64,000 bases of DNA from Congeria kusceri (Eukaryota; Mollusca; Bivalvia; Myida; Dreissenidae): assembly GCA_027627225.1 (NCBI GenBank), contig CM051027.1:44453618-44517617 (forward strand), read 5' to 3'. A model generated the notes under the pieces. The model was not told where the DNA came from, ran no database searches, and saw only the letters and a program-made list of their open reading frames with translations. A program made the translations under genes and the position numbers. Positions 13,501 through 25,500 of the stretch are shown one piece after another; within the stretch, counting starts at the first letter, position 1, and the number at the start of each line of letters is the position of its first letter.

Positions 13501-15418
13501 ATTAAATACTCGATCCATGCTAGAAACAGTATGGTGGCTTTCATCAATAAAGAACTATAGAAATCAAATTAAACACACATAAAGTGAGGATGGTTATTCA
13601 ATTATTCAAATTAAAATAATGTGTTTTCTGTATTGCAGAACTTAAAGATGTTTTAAAATGTGGAAATTTAGTTGAATTGTTTTGGGGAAAATTTATTCAC
13701 AATTACAACAGTAGCATTAAGAACAGTGGTCAGAATATGGCCTATCACTCTGGCATGGATAGGCAAGTACAGGGTATATGTCCCTGGGTACAGACAACAG
13801 GTATGTGATATACTGGCATAATTATTAACCTTCACAATTCCTCCTCACCTTGCTTGTATTTGTCAAGAATGTTGATGAATGTTTTTATAGCATGTCACCC
13901 GAGCTTGGGAAATGGTCTGTGAACACCAGACTTTATATATTGTTGTAGATAAATGCTTCCCATAACTGATAGGCTGCTAGATGTAGTGCTTCAAGAGATA
14001 GCAGTAGCATTTTTTTTATCTTCAGGTGTGATAACAAATATTGTCTCTGCAGAACAACTTGTTCATGTATTTTATTTTGTCTGTACCAGTTCCTGCAACA
14101 ATATGCTTATGACACTGCCAGCCAGTAGGAAGACGATATATATCGTATTTAACAGATGTTAATGTTTCATGTTATTATACTAGTTTTGAACATGAAAATA
14201 CATCATTTTACTCGCCATTATGAGGCCTTTCTTAGCACACACATACACTGACTATCAGTTATTGTATATTTGTTGTATGCAAGAGAAAACATAGATAAGA
14301 AAAATAATGTAATATAGTGGTTATTTTTGAATGCTTTTCTAAACATAGTTTGATTTGTCTGTTGAAAATGTACTTTACACCAAGTAGCATTCTAACTAAA
14401 ACATTCTCTCCGATATGCTAAGTGCTTTTGTACCATCAACAGTGATACACCTGATTATAATCTTGCTTATTTTGATGGCATAACGAAGAACATAACTTGG
14501 TTGAATCCACTAGTTTCAAATGTATTACAGTTGGTGATAGAGGCTGCTCACTTCTGCTTTCTTACGAGGTATGTTTATTGGAATATCTCATGATAATGGG
14601 AGGCTTGCATGATTTCTTCTCATAATCTGGAGAACAGCTACATCAAGCGTTTGCTTATTTACATACTACATAATTACTTATGTATCTTCTGTCATTTGAA
14701 CCAAAGGTTTATCTGGGAAACTGACTTGCAAATTATTAGAGCGAGGCCTCTACAAAAGTTCTTATTCTCAATCATAACTAATGATATGAATATCTGCAGT
14801 GATAAGTGGCTATTTTTTTGGCGTATCTGTTTAACCCAACTTTTGATCTTTCTCAATATCCAATCAAATGTTGTTAAAAATTGAATGAATAAATCCTAAC
14901 ATTACATCGTCTAGTTTAAAAGAAATCCCCACCAAGGCCTGTAAAATATGGCTCCATATCTTTTTGGAGGTGAATGGAAAAATTAGCCGATGTGGAAAAA
15001 CCCAGACATACTTCTTTACTTTGTTTGCCTTTTTTTACTGATTTCCAGTTCTGAGCTCCACCTAGGAAGTTGCATTAGCTCAATTTTCATTTTCAATTTA
15101 CAAGCCAGTGTTTACAGGCCGTGTAATATGACCTTGGGAAAATCGCCGGTTACGTTAACATCGCATATTCGATAGACAACATTCCATAGAATACACTCAC
15201 TGACTAACCTGCGCCTGTTAATAGACTAGTATACACGTCAACAACACTGAGTCGTTCTAACAAGCATCCAGATAATCATATACGATAAGATTGATAATGA
15301 AAAGAGAATTACTTATATTTATAAACTTACCATGCATGTTAATTTTAATAAAGGTTGGTAGATCTATTTATTAAGAATTATTTAGAATTTCATTTTCTCT
15401 TATCTTCTCATGTAGAAG
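10569..15418. other. No gene recognised
   Basis: AT-rich non-coding sequence. Open frames are short and lack recognisable domains. A chance Tyr-Trp-Asn reading near 14.57 kb was examined as a possible ephrin N-terminal exon and rejected. Confidence 0.45.
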
Positions 15419-16382
15419 CCAGAGTTCTCGCTAGGATTTCGGAACATGGAGTCCAGGACTCCTTCCTTAGGAAAAGTTAGCGTCCCAGTATCTAATCGTC
15501 AACACAAACCCCTACCCCACCCACTTAAAAAACATAACTACAACAACAATACTTTGTGTCAAAAATCTTATTTAAACAAGCTGTTTGTAAACTACTGGCA
15601 ATGAAACAATTAAATAGGACTTTATTCATTAAAAAGAAACAACACAACAGTTTTTATCAATTGGAACAAAAAGAAAAGGATGCCGACGTTTATTTACTTT
15701 CACTTTCACCAAGTACTATAAACTGTCGCTAGCTTTCATTCAAATGTTGCCTCAGCCAAAGTATTTGCATATACTCCGTGTACAGTGAGGATTTTTAATA
15801 GCTATTTTGTTAATAAACACTAGTACTTGTAGTTTTTTTTTTAATGAAGACGTACGCTTGACGCGATCGGTGTACGCAATTTGTCAAGTTACACAGATTC
15901 ATCTTAATTCTTATGATTTGTAAACTATTCTTTTTGCATAAATAAGAATTATATTGCCTTCTGCAAATTCTTTAAATTTGTAGCAATTTATTAAAAACGC
16001 GGGTGTTAATAACACGCACATAAAAAACCGCATACCTAACGGGAAAGTGTTACAAATCACTTACACCTTTACTAATTAAAATTCGATTGAGGGCGTGATA
16101 AACTTTCTATCGACGACGCTCATTTGCATACACGTTCTCATTGGCTGACTGGTTGACTGTAGTTAAGCTGACTCCGCCTGCGTCTTGATTTTATCGATAA
16201 TTGACACACTGGTGCAGAAGGGGAATGTGTTTATTGCCGAGTAGGCGTTCTTTGTCTTGGGAAAACATGCGTACGCCAGCGAAAAGGGTTGCGTCCTAGA
16301 ATCTAACACTGAATTTTATGGCGTCCTTTTCATAAAAGTATGCGTCCAGATACGCCAAATTACGCGTTACCGAGACCTCTGG
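15419..16382. mobile_element. Non-autonomous DNA element with short TIRs
   Basis: The left end CCAGAGTTCTCGCTA and the complement of the right end CCAGAGGTCTCGGTA form a 15-bp imperfect inverted repeat. Both ends are flanked by AAG, a possible 3-bp target duplication. The internal edges also look related (AGCGTCC on the left, GCGTCC/GGACGC motifs on the right). No transposase frame is present. The superfamily is not identified. Confidence 0.55.
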
Positions 16383-18537
16383 AAGCTATTTAATGTATAA
16401 ATAGATTTTGCATCTTCCTATAAATAGACACTGGGTCGTAATTTAATTTGATTTAAATGGTATTTTTACTTTACGTGCGTTTTATGAATGCATTGTAAAC
16501 TATAATAGTTGTACACAAAAACGCTCGAGACGTATTTTCCCAAAGGAATATAAATCTAATTCGCCACTATTTGTTATCACAGAAATAGTCAGATCATTAT
16601 TTTTAATTGCGATGAATGTTCCCTGACGTTTGTTTGTATTTGGCACACATAGTATAAATGCTTATTCCATTGCAAATATGATAAAGGCTGATATTCATTC
16701 TTTTTATTATTATCTTGGAAACAATGTAACTTCTAGTAAATTTTGATTTGCCTGAAAAATACTATATAAATTGTTTACATTAAAAAAAAATCACTGATGA
16801 AAATATAAGATCGGTTAATTGTACGGACATTACATAATGAAGATATCTTAAATATATGGACTTTTCATAGTTTCGCAGAACCTTTAATGATGCTTTGCAT
16901 CATTGTTTTTCTTGTGAAATACTGATGCGTCTATTGAGGTTATTCAATATACAAATAGACATTGTTTTTATATAGACTGAATAAATGCATTGTATCCTAA
17001 AATAATTTAATTAAAAACACTAAAAAATTATATACTTTGTTAAATATCTATATTGCTTATTTTTACTTTGTATAGATTAACATATTGACGTTGATGCGCA
17101 GATGAGTCTGACTTATTTGGGTTATTCAAGTAGCACTGATCTAAAACATGGGACAGTTCATCAGTTCATTGCTTTGACATGAAATAATGCTATTCTTTTT
17201 ATTTATTTCAAATATAGAAACATTGCATACTACTGTTTCAGAAGCTAGCCAAATGAAAATGTGAGTTCGATATTTGATAATTAAAATTCATATATTTATT
17301 TTATTTTCGAAAAATAATATTAAATGCGTGTAGAATGACGATCTGTGAACAAATAAGACTGTTCCTTTATATACCAAATCACCATATGCACCAGTTTTAA
17401 ATATTCATGTAGCATATTAAATTTACACTCTTTAGAAACATTTGCAACATAAGGCGAATATCTTTTTTAAAGATATTTCTTGTTCAAATTAAGTCTTTAA
17501 TTTAAGTTTAATTTTAGAATGTTAGAATTGTCATGGATTGGTAATATCACGGCCAGTACCTGGATAATCCTAACGCAGTGCAGCGACCCTAACGCAGTGC
17601 CAATATGGTGGACACAGGCAAAGTATGCTATTATTTTTCAGGTTTTTCATAATGTTTATATATTTGTTTTGAGTATAAGCGTCAAGCATTTAACAGCTAT
17701 ACTGTCCTGTGGTTTGTCTTCTAAAATTTGTGTTTGCCAATAACCCTATGTTGTTGGAAGTCATTAAAATGTACCCGAAAAGTCTGCATAAAGAACATTT
17801 TTATGTTTCCGACCGTTTTTAAATACCTTAAAATTAAGTAGTACCTTACTGGTAAACTATATTAGTTAAATGAACATCTCTGTGACAATGTATATCATAT
17901 CAAAGTTTAAAGTTGATGTTTATAGCTAACACATTGTCTATATTGTGAAGTGGTTACGAGCTTGCGGATAATTCCTGACTGATGTAGGAAACTGAGATGG
18001 ATAAGTACGAACGTAAAAAGGATAATTACCTAACAAACTGAAAAAATAAGATGTTTGTTCGTCCTTTATCTATTTACTTATTTCTTTTAGTATTATGTCT
18101 GTACTTTGATAACAACTATGTAATTGCAACGCATTTCAACTCATTTAAATAAAGAAAACCACTTCTTAGCGCCATTTAGTGCTTCTGTACTTTCCTTTAG
18201 TAGCATCCCTTTGTTAACTCTACGTCATTTGTAATAGTGTTAGGTCCCTTTATTTGGAAAACGCCATTAGTGTGTTGTTTCATTTCATTTTGCTTGGACA
18301 TTGCAATACATCTAAGGATGCACTTTTATATTGTTAATCGGTATTCTATCTCAGTTTCGAATTTCTGTTTGAAGTTTATTAACGCAGTAAAAGTTCATTG
18401 TTAGCAGCTAGGTTTGTGTATTGCAGAATAAGAACTGTAAATACGACAGTGGAGTGACTAGATTAACCGAAAGCGCGCGCTTTCTGTAAACTAAGCAAAA
18501 ACGCATAGAAAGCCATCAGTAAAACACAAAATTAAAC
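16383..18537. other. No gene recognised
   Basis: Very AT-rich sequence with many short poly-A/T runs. The one longer frame (17519-17743) has no recognisable motif. I see no repeat family here. Confidence 0.4.
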
Positions 18538-19052
18538 TTAATATATACAGTAATTCATGTCACCCAAACCGGCTGCATCATCTAAAACCTGTCCAAAATT
18601 TCTTAGACCAGACATAAACCCAAGAAATTGTCCATGGAACAATCTGTATCCTAACTGCCAAAACTTCACAGTTTCTTTATGATATTGCATCTGGCTAGTG
18701 TTGCTGCTTGAAAGCCACTCCACCATGTCATTAAATAGAAGGTAACAGGTATTGTTCATCAGTAACTTGCCTTTGTAAATCAGTGGGTTGAATTTCAAGT
18801 AAGATTCTAGTTTACCACCTTCAAACACAAAACTCAGTACCTGGGGTAATGTTCTTTCCATTTCATTGATAGCTTCATCTTTGTTAAGCATTTCCTCACA
18901 CAATTCTGTGTCTAGATCATTGTCATCCGGAATTACATCACTGTATTCAGATACCTTTATAGGCGTATTTACTGTCCCGTGGCTACTCTGTTGCTGACGG
19001 ATTATAACTGTGTTATCTTTTACGATAACTTCCTTTCCACTTCGTGTAACAG
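18538..19052 (-). CDS. Exon of an unrecognised, possibly multicopy gene family
   Basis: Reading leftward from a splice-acceptor-like TTGTAACCTTCAG, the frame is open for about 171 codons to TAA at 18540. It starts with VTRSGKEVIVKDNTVIIRQQ. A charged middle follows, then a stretch resembling a folded domain that includes KFWQLGYRLFHGQFLGFMSG about 35 residues before the stop. The start of the exon resembles the module at 19.77-19.84 kb on the same strand at protein level but with many silent differences, which supports real coding. I do not recognise a named domain. It could be the C-terminal exon of a lineage-expanded protein or a transposon-borne gene. No clean in-phase donor was found in the neighbouring upstream module. 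Confidence 0.5.
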
Positions 19053-19500
19053 CTGAAGGTTACAATATACTAATTCCAATCCATATGTAATTTAATGTAA
19101 CAGCGATAACTTTGACCAAAAATAAATGCAACATTTTGCACATAGGGACCCTCATAACCATACCTTTTCTTAAAGAGCATTCTAAGCTGAATTGATTTAA
19201 GCAATAAAAAGGGGATGTCATGTGTTATGTAAGAAAGAACTCAACGCTAAACAAAGTTGACTGTTTTATCAACATCTTTTTAGCAGCTACTTTCTAGTTG
19301 AATGTAACCCGCCTCAGCGCAAGTGTCATACTGTAGTCTCCAATCTTAAAACATATCAGTGATTTATTTGTGCATACCAATGCTTACCCTACCAACATCT
19401 CCAAAAAAGAATATCAAAGCAAGTGTCTAAACCTTAAAACATGTCTTGAGTTAAACTTGTTGATTTATTTAGAGAGTACTGCCCTACATTTCTTACTTAT

Positions 19501-19842
19501 TTAGTGTATTGTGACCTGAAGGATAATGCGTTCATGTAATTTTGACCTGTAGGGTTTGTTATACCCTGCAGAGTCCAAACAAAATTCTCTGTATTTTAAG
19601 ACATTGTCAGTATGTTGCATATGGCAGTGTTCAACAATTTCCCCTAAACTGTCAGAAGAGTTATCACAATAAACACATTTAAACGTTGGATGTTCAGCAA
19701 TATTTACAGGAGCGTTACTTTGAATTCGTTCTATGTTTTTAGATTTTAAATGGTTCTTCATATCCATTTTGGTTATTTTGAATTATTACTACGTCGTCTT
19801 TGACAATTATAGATTTTTTCTGTCTTTGCACATCGTCTGGCA
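19501..19842 (-). pseudogene. C2H2-like exon, related module, frame broken
   Basis: From an acceptor-like AAAATTAG at about 19843, the minus strand reads PDDVQRQKKSIIVKDDVVII, similar to the start of the exon at 19052, and stops shortly after. In another frame an ATG in good context (AAAATGG, 19767) opens 88 codons. These include FKCVYC, then 14 residues later EHCHMQH, a Cys2-His2-like pattern, then a basic tail (PYRSKLHERI). Either a frameshift joins the two readings or the ATG is a true start. The lack of an in-phase GT donor before the next exon favours a damaged copy. Role unknown; the zinc-finger spacing suggests nucleic-acid or protein binding. Confidence 0.4.
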
Positions 19843-22405
19843 CTAATTTTGAATGAAAATAGAAACATATATAAAGGTCCATTATAGTCTTTCATCATAC
19901 ATGATTATTAATTTGTTTATATAGAATATCAGTCGGTTAGGTGCAGTCTGCAGTTTGTGAAGGTCACTGGATGCCCAGTGAAGTGAGATATGGACAGGAA
20001 TCAATACATCAGGACTCCTGGTCCAGTCTGTTAGCAAGGCTATGCCAACATTTCACTTCTCCCCCTTAAACAGCCATTCTTCATCTCAAGGTCACAGCAA
20101 GGGTTACAGCAATATTTAGACATTGTGTAATGTATTTGGTTGGTTGGTGAATGGAGTGTTTTGTTTGTCATTAATCACCATGGACTGGAAGACCATCATT
20201 TGTATTCATTAGCAAGCATTCCGGTCCATTGTTTTTGCATCAATCACATGTCTGTTGGTTCTAGTTCAGGCATTGCCCAGGGACAGTCCCAAAGGATCAC
20301 ATTGTCAGTCAAACCACCAACTGGTCAGTCGCCTTAAGAACATGTTAGCTTAGCAGTGTCTCATAGATATATGTTAGTATGACTTGACTTTTAACTTATG
20401 GTTTTCAACAAGGAGCACGCATTGTGCATTGTGCTGTTCACAATGTACGATGTTAAAAGTTAAGAATGCCAGCACTGTACATTGTGGAGGTTAGATATGC
20501 CTGTGTTCTGTGTTGCTAAGCCCACACGACTCAGACTCCTATTGAATATCGATCAGTGACCATCAAGTTGTTCAAAATGCATGCAGTCAGATGGCCATGC
20601 AGTCAGATGGCCTGAGGCTTGCCAGTATATACCATAGGACTGGTTAGCAAATCCTGTAATCATGTACCAAATAAGAAACAATTCCCCAGGCCAATCGTCA
20701 ATTTATGTCTTTAATTCTCTATAGATCCCCCCTCTGACTAGAGTCACACATTTCAGATGAAGATACAGACAGAGGTTATATACAGATTTTTGGCATGACC
20801 ATTCAGTGGTTTATTAAGGTGAAAAACATTGCACTATTGACCAGGTCTTTAGAGAGTTTTGACTTCATTGAAAACTGGACTGTCTTAATGGAGGAAAGCC
20901 TGTAGTGTTGGACACTTGATTCAATGTGAGGTGACAGGCCTTGCAGCCCTGGTGTGATTCAGCAGCTAGCCCGTAATTTGCCTGTCCTGGAAGCCCAGGT
21001 CTATAGCTGGCTGTTGACGGGCTGTCATTATCTCCAGGTGCCCAAACAACTGACCTCTCCACAGCTTACAGGCCTTAGTTCATGTTGAAAGCTTGTTTAA
21101 TTAATTTTCAAATGGAAAATATGTGAACTTGTTATACTTCATCTTGGAGTCTCATAGTTCTACACTAAGACATCAATATATTGTTATTGGCTGTCAGAAG
21201 CATGTATTGATGATGTCACGCTGAAAGCAACACATAGTTCTAACAGTCTGTTGCTATATGTCCCCATTAGCTGCCTATCTACCTTATTAGATGATAATAT
21301 TCATGCCATTATATCAAGATTAATGGTTTCCAGTCAAGTTGCTATGAGGGCAGCTCAGAGTATGATTGGATATTTACAGAAGGAGAAATAGTTTATTGAC
21401 ATTAACAGTAATTTGCCGTATGAGAATATAACTAGTTATAAGAAACTTTCATACAACAAAAAATACCTTTCACTCAAAAGGACTTAATCCTGAAAAAAAA
21501 TTGCCATAATAATTTGGATCTCAACGGTTTTTCTCTGAACAAATTTAAACGAGTTCTAGAATTTGTCCAAACCCACTCAATAAATTACCTTATGGGGCTT
21601 TTAATGTTGTGATAATTGCATTATGGAGGTGGCATGCTCACAAATTCTGGCTGATTTGCATTGATTGCCCTCGCTGGCTGAGAGCTGGCTGTCCCAGTGG
21701 ATATCAGTGTGGCAGTGCTTGGGACAGCCAGTCTCAGTGGCCGCAGGGGACGGTCACACATCTACACATGGGGCACATCAGGTGCAGATGAAACTAGTCA
21801 TTTAAGTCCAAACTGTGTGTTTTGTACTACCATCAAACAGTCAGATATTTGGAGGCCTATCGGGACTCTTCTCAATGCTGGCTGTTGTGGCTTGCAATCA
21901 GAACTTCAATACACAATTTTGGCTTCACTTATTAATCTCTTACCTAAAACTGTTTCTTTCTGTCAATCAAGAACTGTTTGATTGAAATGGAAACCAGCAT
22001 ATCTTTTGATTTACTCATCATATGAGTTATCCAAGAGCTTTCACATCATTTGTTGCAAGCCTTTGAATGACTGCTGCCTCAGATTGGTTCAGAATTGATA
22101 GCAAAGCAATCAACCAAACTTTGACAGGAGCACTTGATCAGAAAATTACAGAATTCTGGGAGGCAGTGATTGTATAATGTGCAAATTAGCTAGTTAGATG
22201 GTGGAGAGCAGTTTATGGTCCTGTTTGCTATCTGCCCATGTCCAACAGTCATTTCCTTAGCCCCCATTTGTCTTATGAAGAAACATGCAGAATTTCAGAA
22301 ATGTTCCTGTGCAATCCTCCAGGGAGATTGGTAACCTCAGCTTGTTAACCTCCATGTGTGATTTGTGGGCAAGTATTCTATGAAGGTGCCTGTGTGTGTT
22401 TGCAG
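19843..22405. other. Sequence upstream of first visible ephrin exon
   Basis: Probably intron of the ephrin gene, because the exon at 22406 starts inside the receptor-binding domain. It contains a small duplication (GCAGTCAGATGGCC, about 20583-20611) and no supportable exon. A polypyrimidine-like stretch and TTTGCAG end it at 22405. Confidence 0.45.
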
Positions 22406-22520
22406 GTTCAGTGAGAAGGATGGGGCCAAACTGTCCATCCCAGTGGGCTCTAACCTGAAAATCATATGTCCTCAGCACAACAACACCAGTCCAGATGCAC
22501 TGTACTACATGATCTACTGG
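22406..22520 (+). CDS. Ephrin exon a (receptor-binding domain, first part)
   Basis: The acceptor is TTTGCAG and the donor is TGG|GTAAGT. One base completes an incoming codon, followed by 38 codons from FSEKDGAKLS to DALYYMIYW. The segment contains the first conserved cysteine, in IICPQ. An upstream exon ending after two codon bases is required. Confidence 0.93.
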
Positions 22521-25500
22521 GTAAGTAGCATTGTCTGCTGTACATGGACCCTATCTCTTTTAAAATAAAATGAAATATATACTTGTTGTTCAGTCAATAA
22601 TTATTTTGTTCATGTTGTTTATTGCTTTTTAGCTCACCTGAGCACGTAGTGCTCGGTGAGCTATTGGTATAGGGGGAGCTGTCCGGCCGCGTCTGTCGTC
22701 TGTATGCCGTCAACAGTTTGGACCGTTTATCGCGATAAAGACTACATTTTTTATTCAATCTGGACATGACTTGCACAGTTTGTGTATGACCATAAAATCT
22801 CGGATGGGATTGTTATTGGGTCAGATCACACCAGTAACACTAGAGTTATTGCCCTTTTTTCATGCAAAAAAAGTGCAAAAATGTCTTTCCAACTTACACA
22901 CTTTATTTTCAATCCAATCTTAACCAAACTTTCACAGTTTGTGTATGACCATCAGAACTCAGCAGACGCCAAACATGGGCCAGATCGTGTTTCAAACACC
23001 AGAGTTATTGCCCTTTGTTTGTGAAAAAAATATGCACAAATGGACATTATCCAGGATAGAGACTTCACTTTTCATCCAATCTTTACCAATCTTGCACAGT
23101 TTGTCTCTGACCATAAGATTAAAGGTGAAGTCGAATACAAGCAAGCTGGGACCAGAAGCACCAGAGTTATTTCCCTTTGTTTGTGAAAAAAATATGCAAA
23201 AATGGACATTATTCAGGATAGACACTTCATTTTTCATCCAATCTTCACCAATCGTGTTACAGACTACAGGTGAAGTAGAATATAAGCATGATCGGGCCAG
23301 AAACACCAGAGTTATTGCCCCTTCTGTTTGGAAAAAAACATCAACAAGTTATCAATGATTGGCTTGCACACACGATTTTTGATTCAATGTTGACCAAACT
23401 TACACAGTTTGCGCATGACCATAAAAATTGATTGATAAAGTTTGATTTCCAACAGTTGCAAGACTTGCATGCAGTTATTTGTACATCCAACTTTGATGTC
23501 TTCAGAGCCTGCATTAACATCATTTATCATCATTGGAAAGAAAATTATCAAATAAAAAGCAAAACTTTACCTTATAGCACAGCCATAGCAATTAACGCAT
23601 TGTAACTAGTTTTCTAAAACTGTTTGTGAAAAAGACATCAAAATCTACTGTTTGTGCATTTTCCAAAATTGTCAATGGCTTAATGAAAAAGGGTCAGGTA
23701 AGAATACCGATGTTTTAAATTAAAATTGATCCTACCCCCATTGTGTATTGTTCAGATACCTTAATTTTCAAACCTGTCACAACAGTATGGTCTTCATCTG
23801 TACCAGTTCTCAGGTGAGCGCTTTGGGCCATTATGGCCCTCATGTTTATGCCCCCCCCCGCGTCTTAATGTGGGAGGCATATGGTGATCGTCCTGTCTGT
23901 GACAAGGTTAAGTAGATTTTACTGTTTCGTCTAGCACCAACACCACTTACTACAACACGTGGATACTTACACAGTTGTTGCTTATGACCATTCCCTATCC
24001 ACCCATATCACCCAACCTCATTTTGACCTTGACCGTGACCTAATTTGGACTTACAAAATTCAAAAGTGCCATTTCTTGGTTAACTAGATTTTACTGTTTC
24101 GTCTAGCACCAACACTGCTTACTACAACACTTAAATATTTACACAGTTGTAACTTATGACCGGTCCTAATCCACCCATATCACCCGTCCTCACTTTGACG
24201 ACCTTGACCTTGACCTTGAACTAATTTGGACTTTCTTGATTAACTAGATTTTACCGTTTCGTTACGCACCAACACCGCTTACTATAACACTTGGATATTA
24301 CACATTTTTTACTTACGAGCGTTCCCAATCCACCCATATCACCCAACCTCACTTTGACCTTGACCTTGAACTAATTTGGACTTTCTTGCTTAACTAGATT
24401 TTACCGTTTCGTCACTCACCAACACCGCTTACTATAACACTTGGATATTTACACATTTTTTACTTACGAGCATTCCCAATCCACCCATATCACCCAACCT
24501 CACTTTGACCTTGACCTTATTTGGACTAAGAAATGGGCTACCCAGCACCAACCGGGGGGGGGGGGGGGGGGCATGTGTGTTTATCAAACACAGAATCTTG
24601 TTTTTATTCAATATAATTACATTGACCAAAATTTTCATTTGCCCAATACAAACTGTTAATGATATAGCTGGAACTGTGATGTTATACTCATGCCAACAAT
24701 TACCAGTTATTTTGGCCATTATTGCCCTGCAGGTGTCTGTTGAGGGGTTCAAGAACTGTTTCCTGCCACATAATGACAGCTCAGTGCTGGTGATCTGCAA
24801 CAGACCGGAACAGTACTTTGACTTCACTGTGGAAATTTCCATATTCACTGGTACACCCAATGGGAAAGACTTTGAAGTGGGCCAGAGCTACTATATTGCA
24901 TGTAAGTGGGCCCTTGCTAAATGTAACAGTCAGTTCAACAGTAACATATTCTCTCTAGATGTTGTGACTTGTACAAAAGTTTTGTTGATATTTTGGAACA
25001 TAAACTTGGATGATTTGAACCACACCACCTAAGTCTTGTGTTTTACCTTGCAGCATTTTCATCTGGGACACAGCAGGGCCTATCTAACGAGTATGATGGG
25101 GCGTGCAAGGACAGGAACATGCGTATCAATATGACAGTCGTCAACCCACAGTTCCCCACCACTCAAGGTACTGGCACATTCCATCCAATACAGAAATAAA
25201 CAACCTTCAAGATTTATTGGAGACTAATTTACAAATTATATATGATAAATATTCCTCACTGTATCAGTTGTTGTATTTCATAACTGACAGCCATTATGAC
25301 ATAATGTGAATGTTTACAACTTTCAGCGCCACCCAAGACAACCCCAATAGTGACGACCCAGCGGCCAGACACTCACAACACGACGCTGTCATCTACATCA
25401 CGCCCCTCACCCTCCACAGCACCGCCCACCACTCAGCAGGTCACCACGGAGACAACGGTGCACACCACAACGGGCAGGCCTCCTACAAGTAGGTTCACAG

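Noticed and set aside
14540..14600. Reading RYVYWNIS resembling an ephrin N-terminal strand upstream of the ephrin gene
   Set aside because: It runs straight into TGA and has no GT donor after two codon bases as required by the exon at 22406; it is probably coincidence.
22782..23358. Open frames with a VYDHK...SNTRVIALF pattern as a conserved protein
   Set aside because: They fall in internal direct repeats of a non-autonomous transposon and recur in another frame arrangement at 46.2-46.8 kb with frequent stops.
24432..25032. Longer frames over the ephrin exon at 24733 on both strands
   Set aside because: The minus-strand frame is a shadow of the ephrin exon. The plus-strand frame merely extends the exon into both introns past good AG and GT sites.
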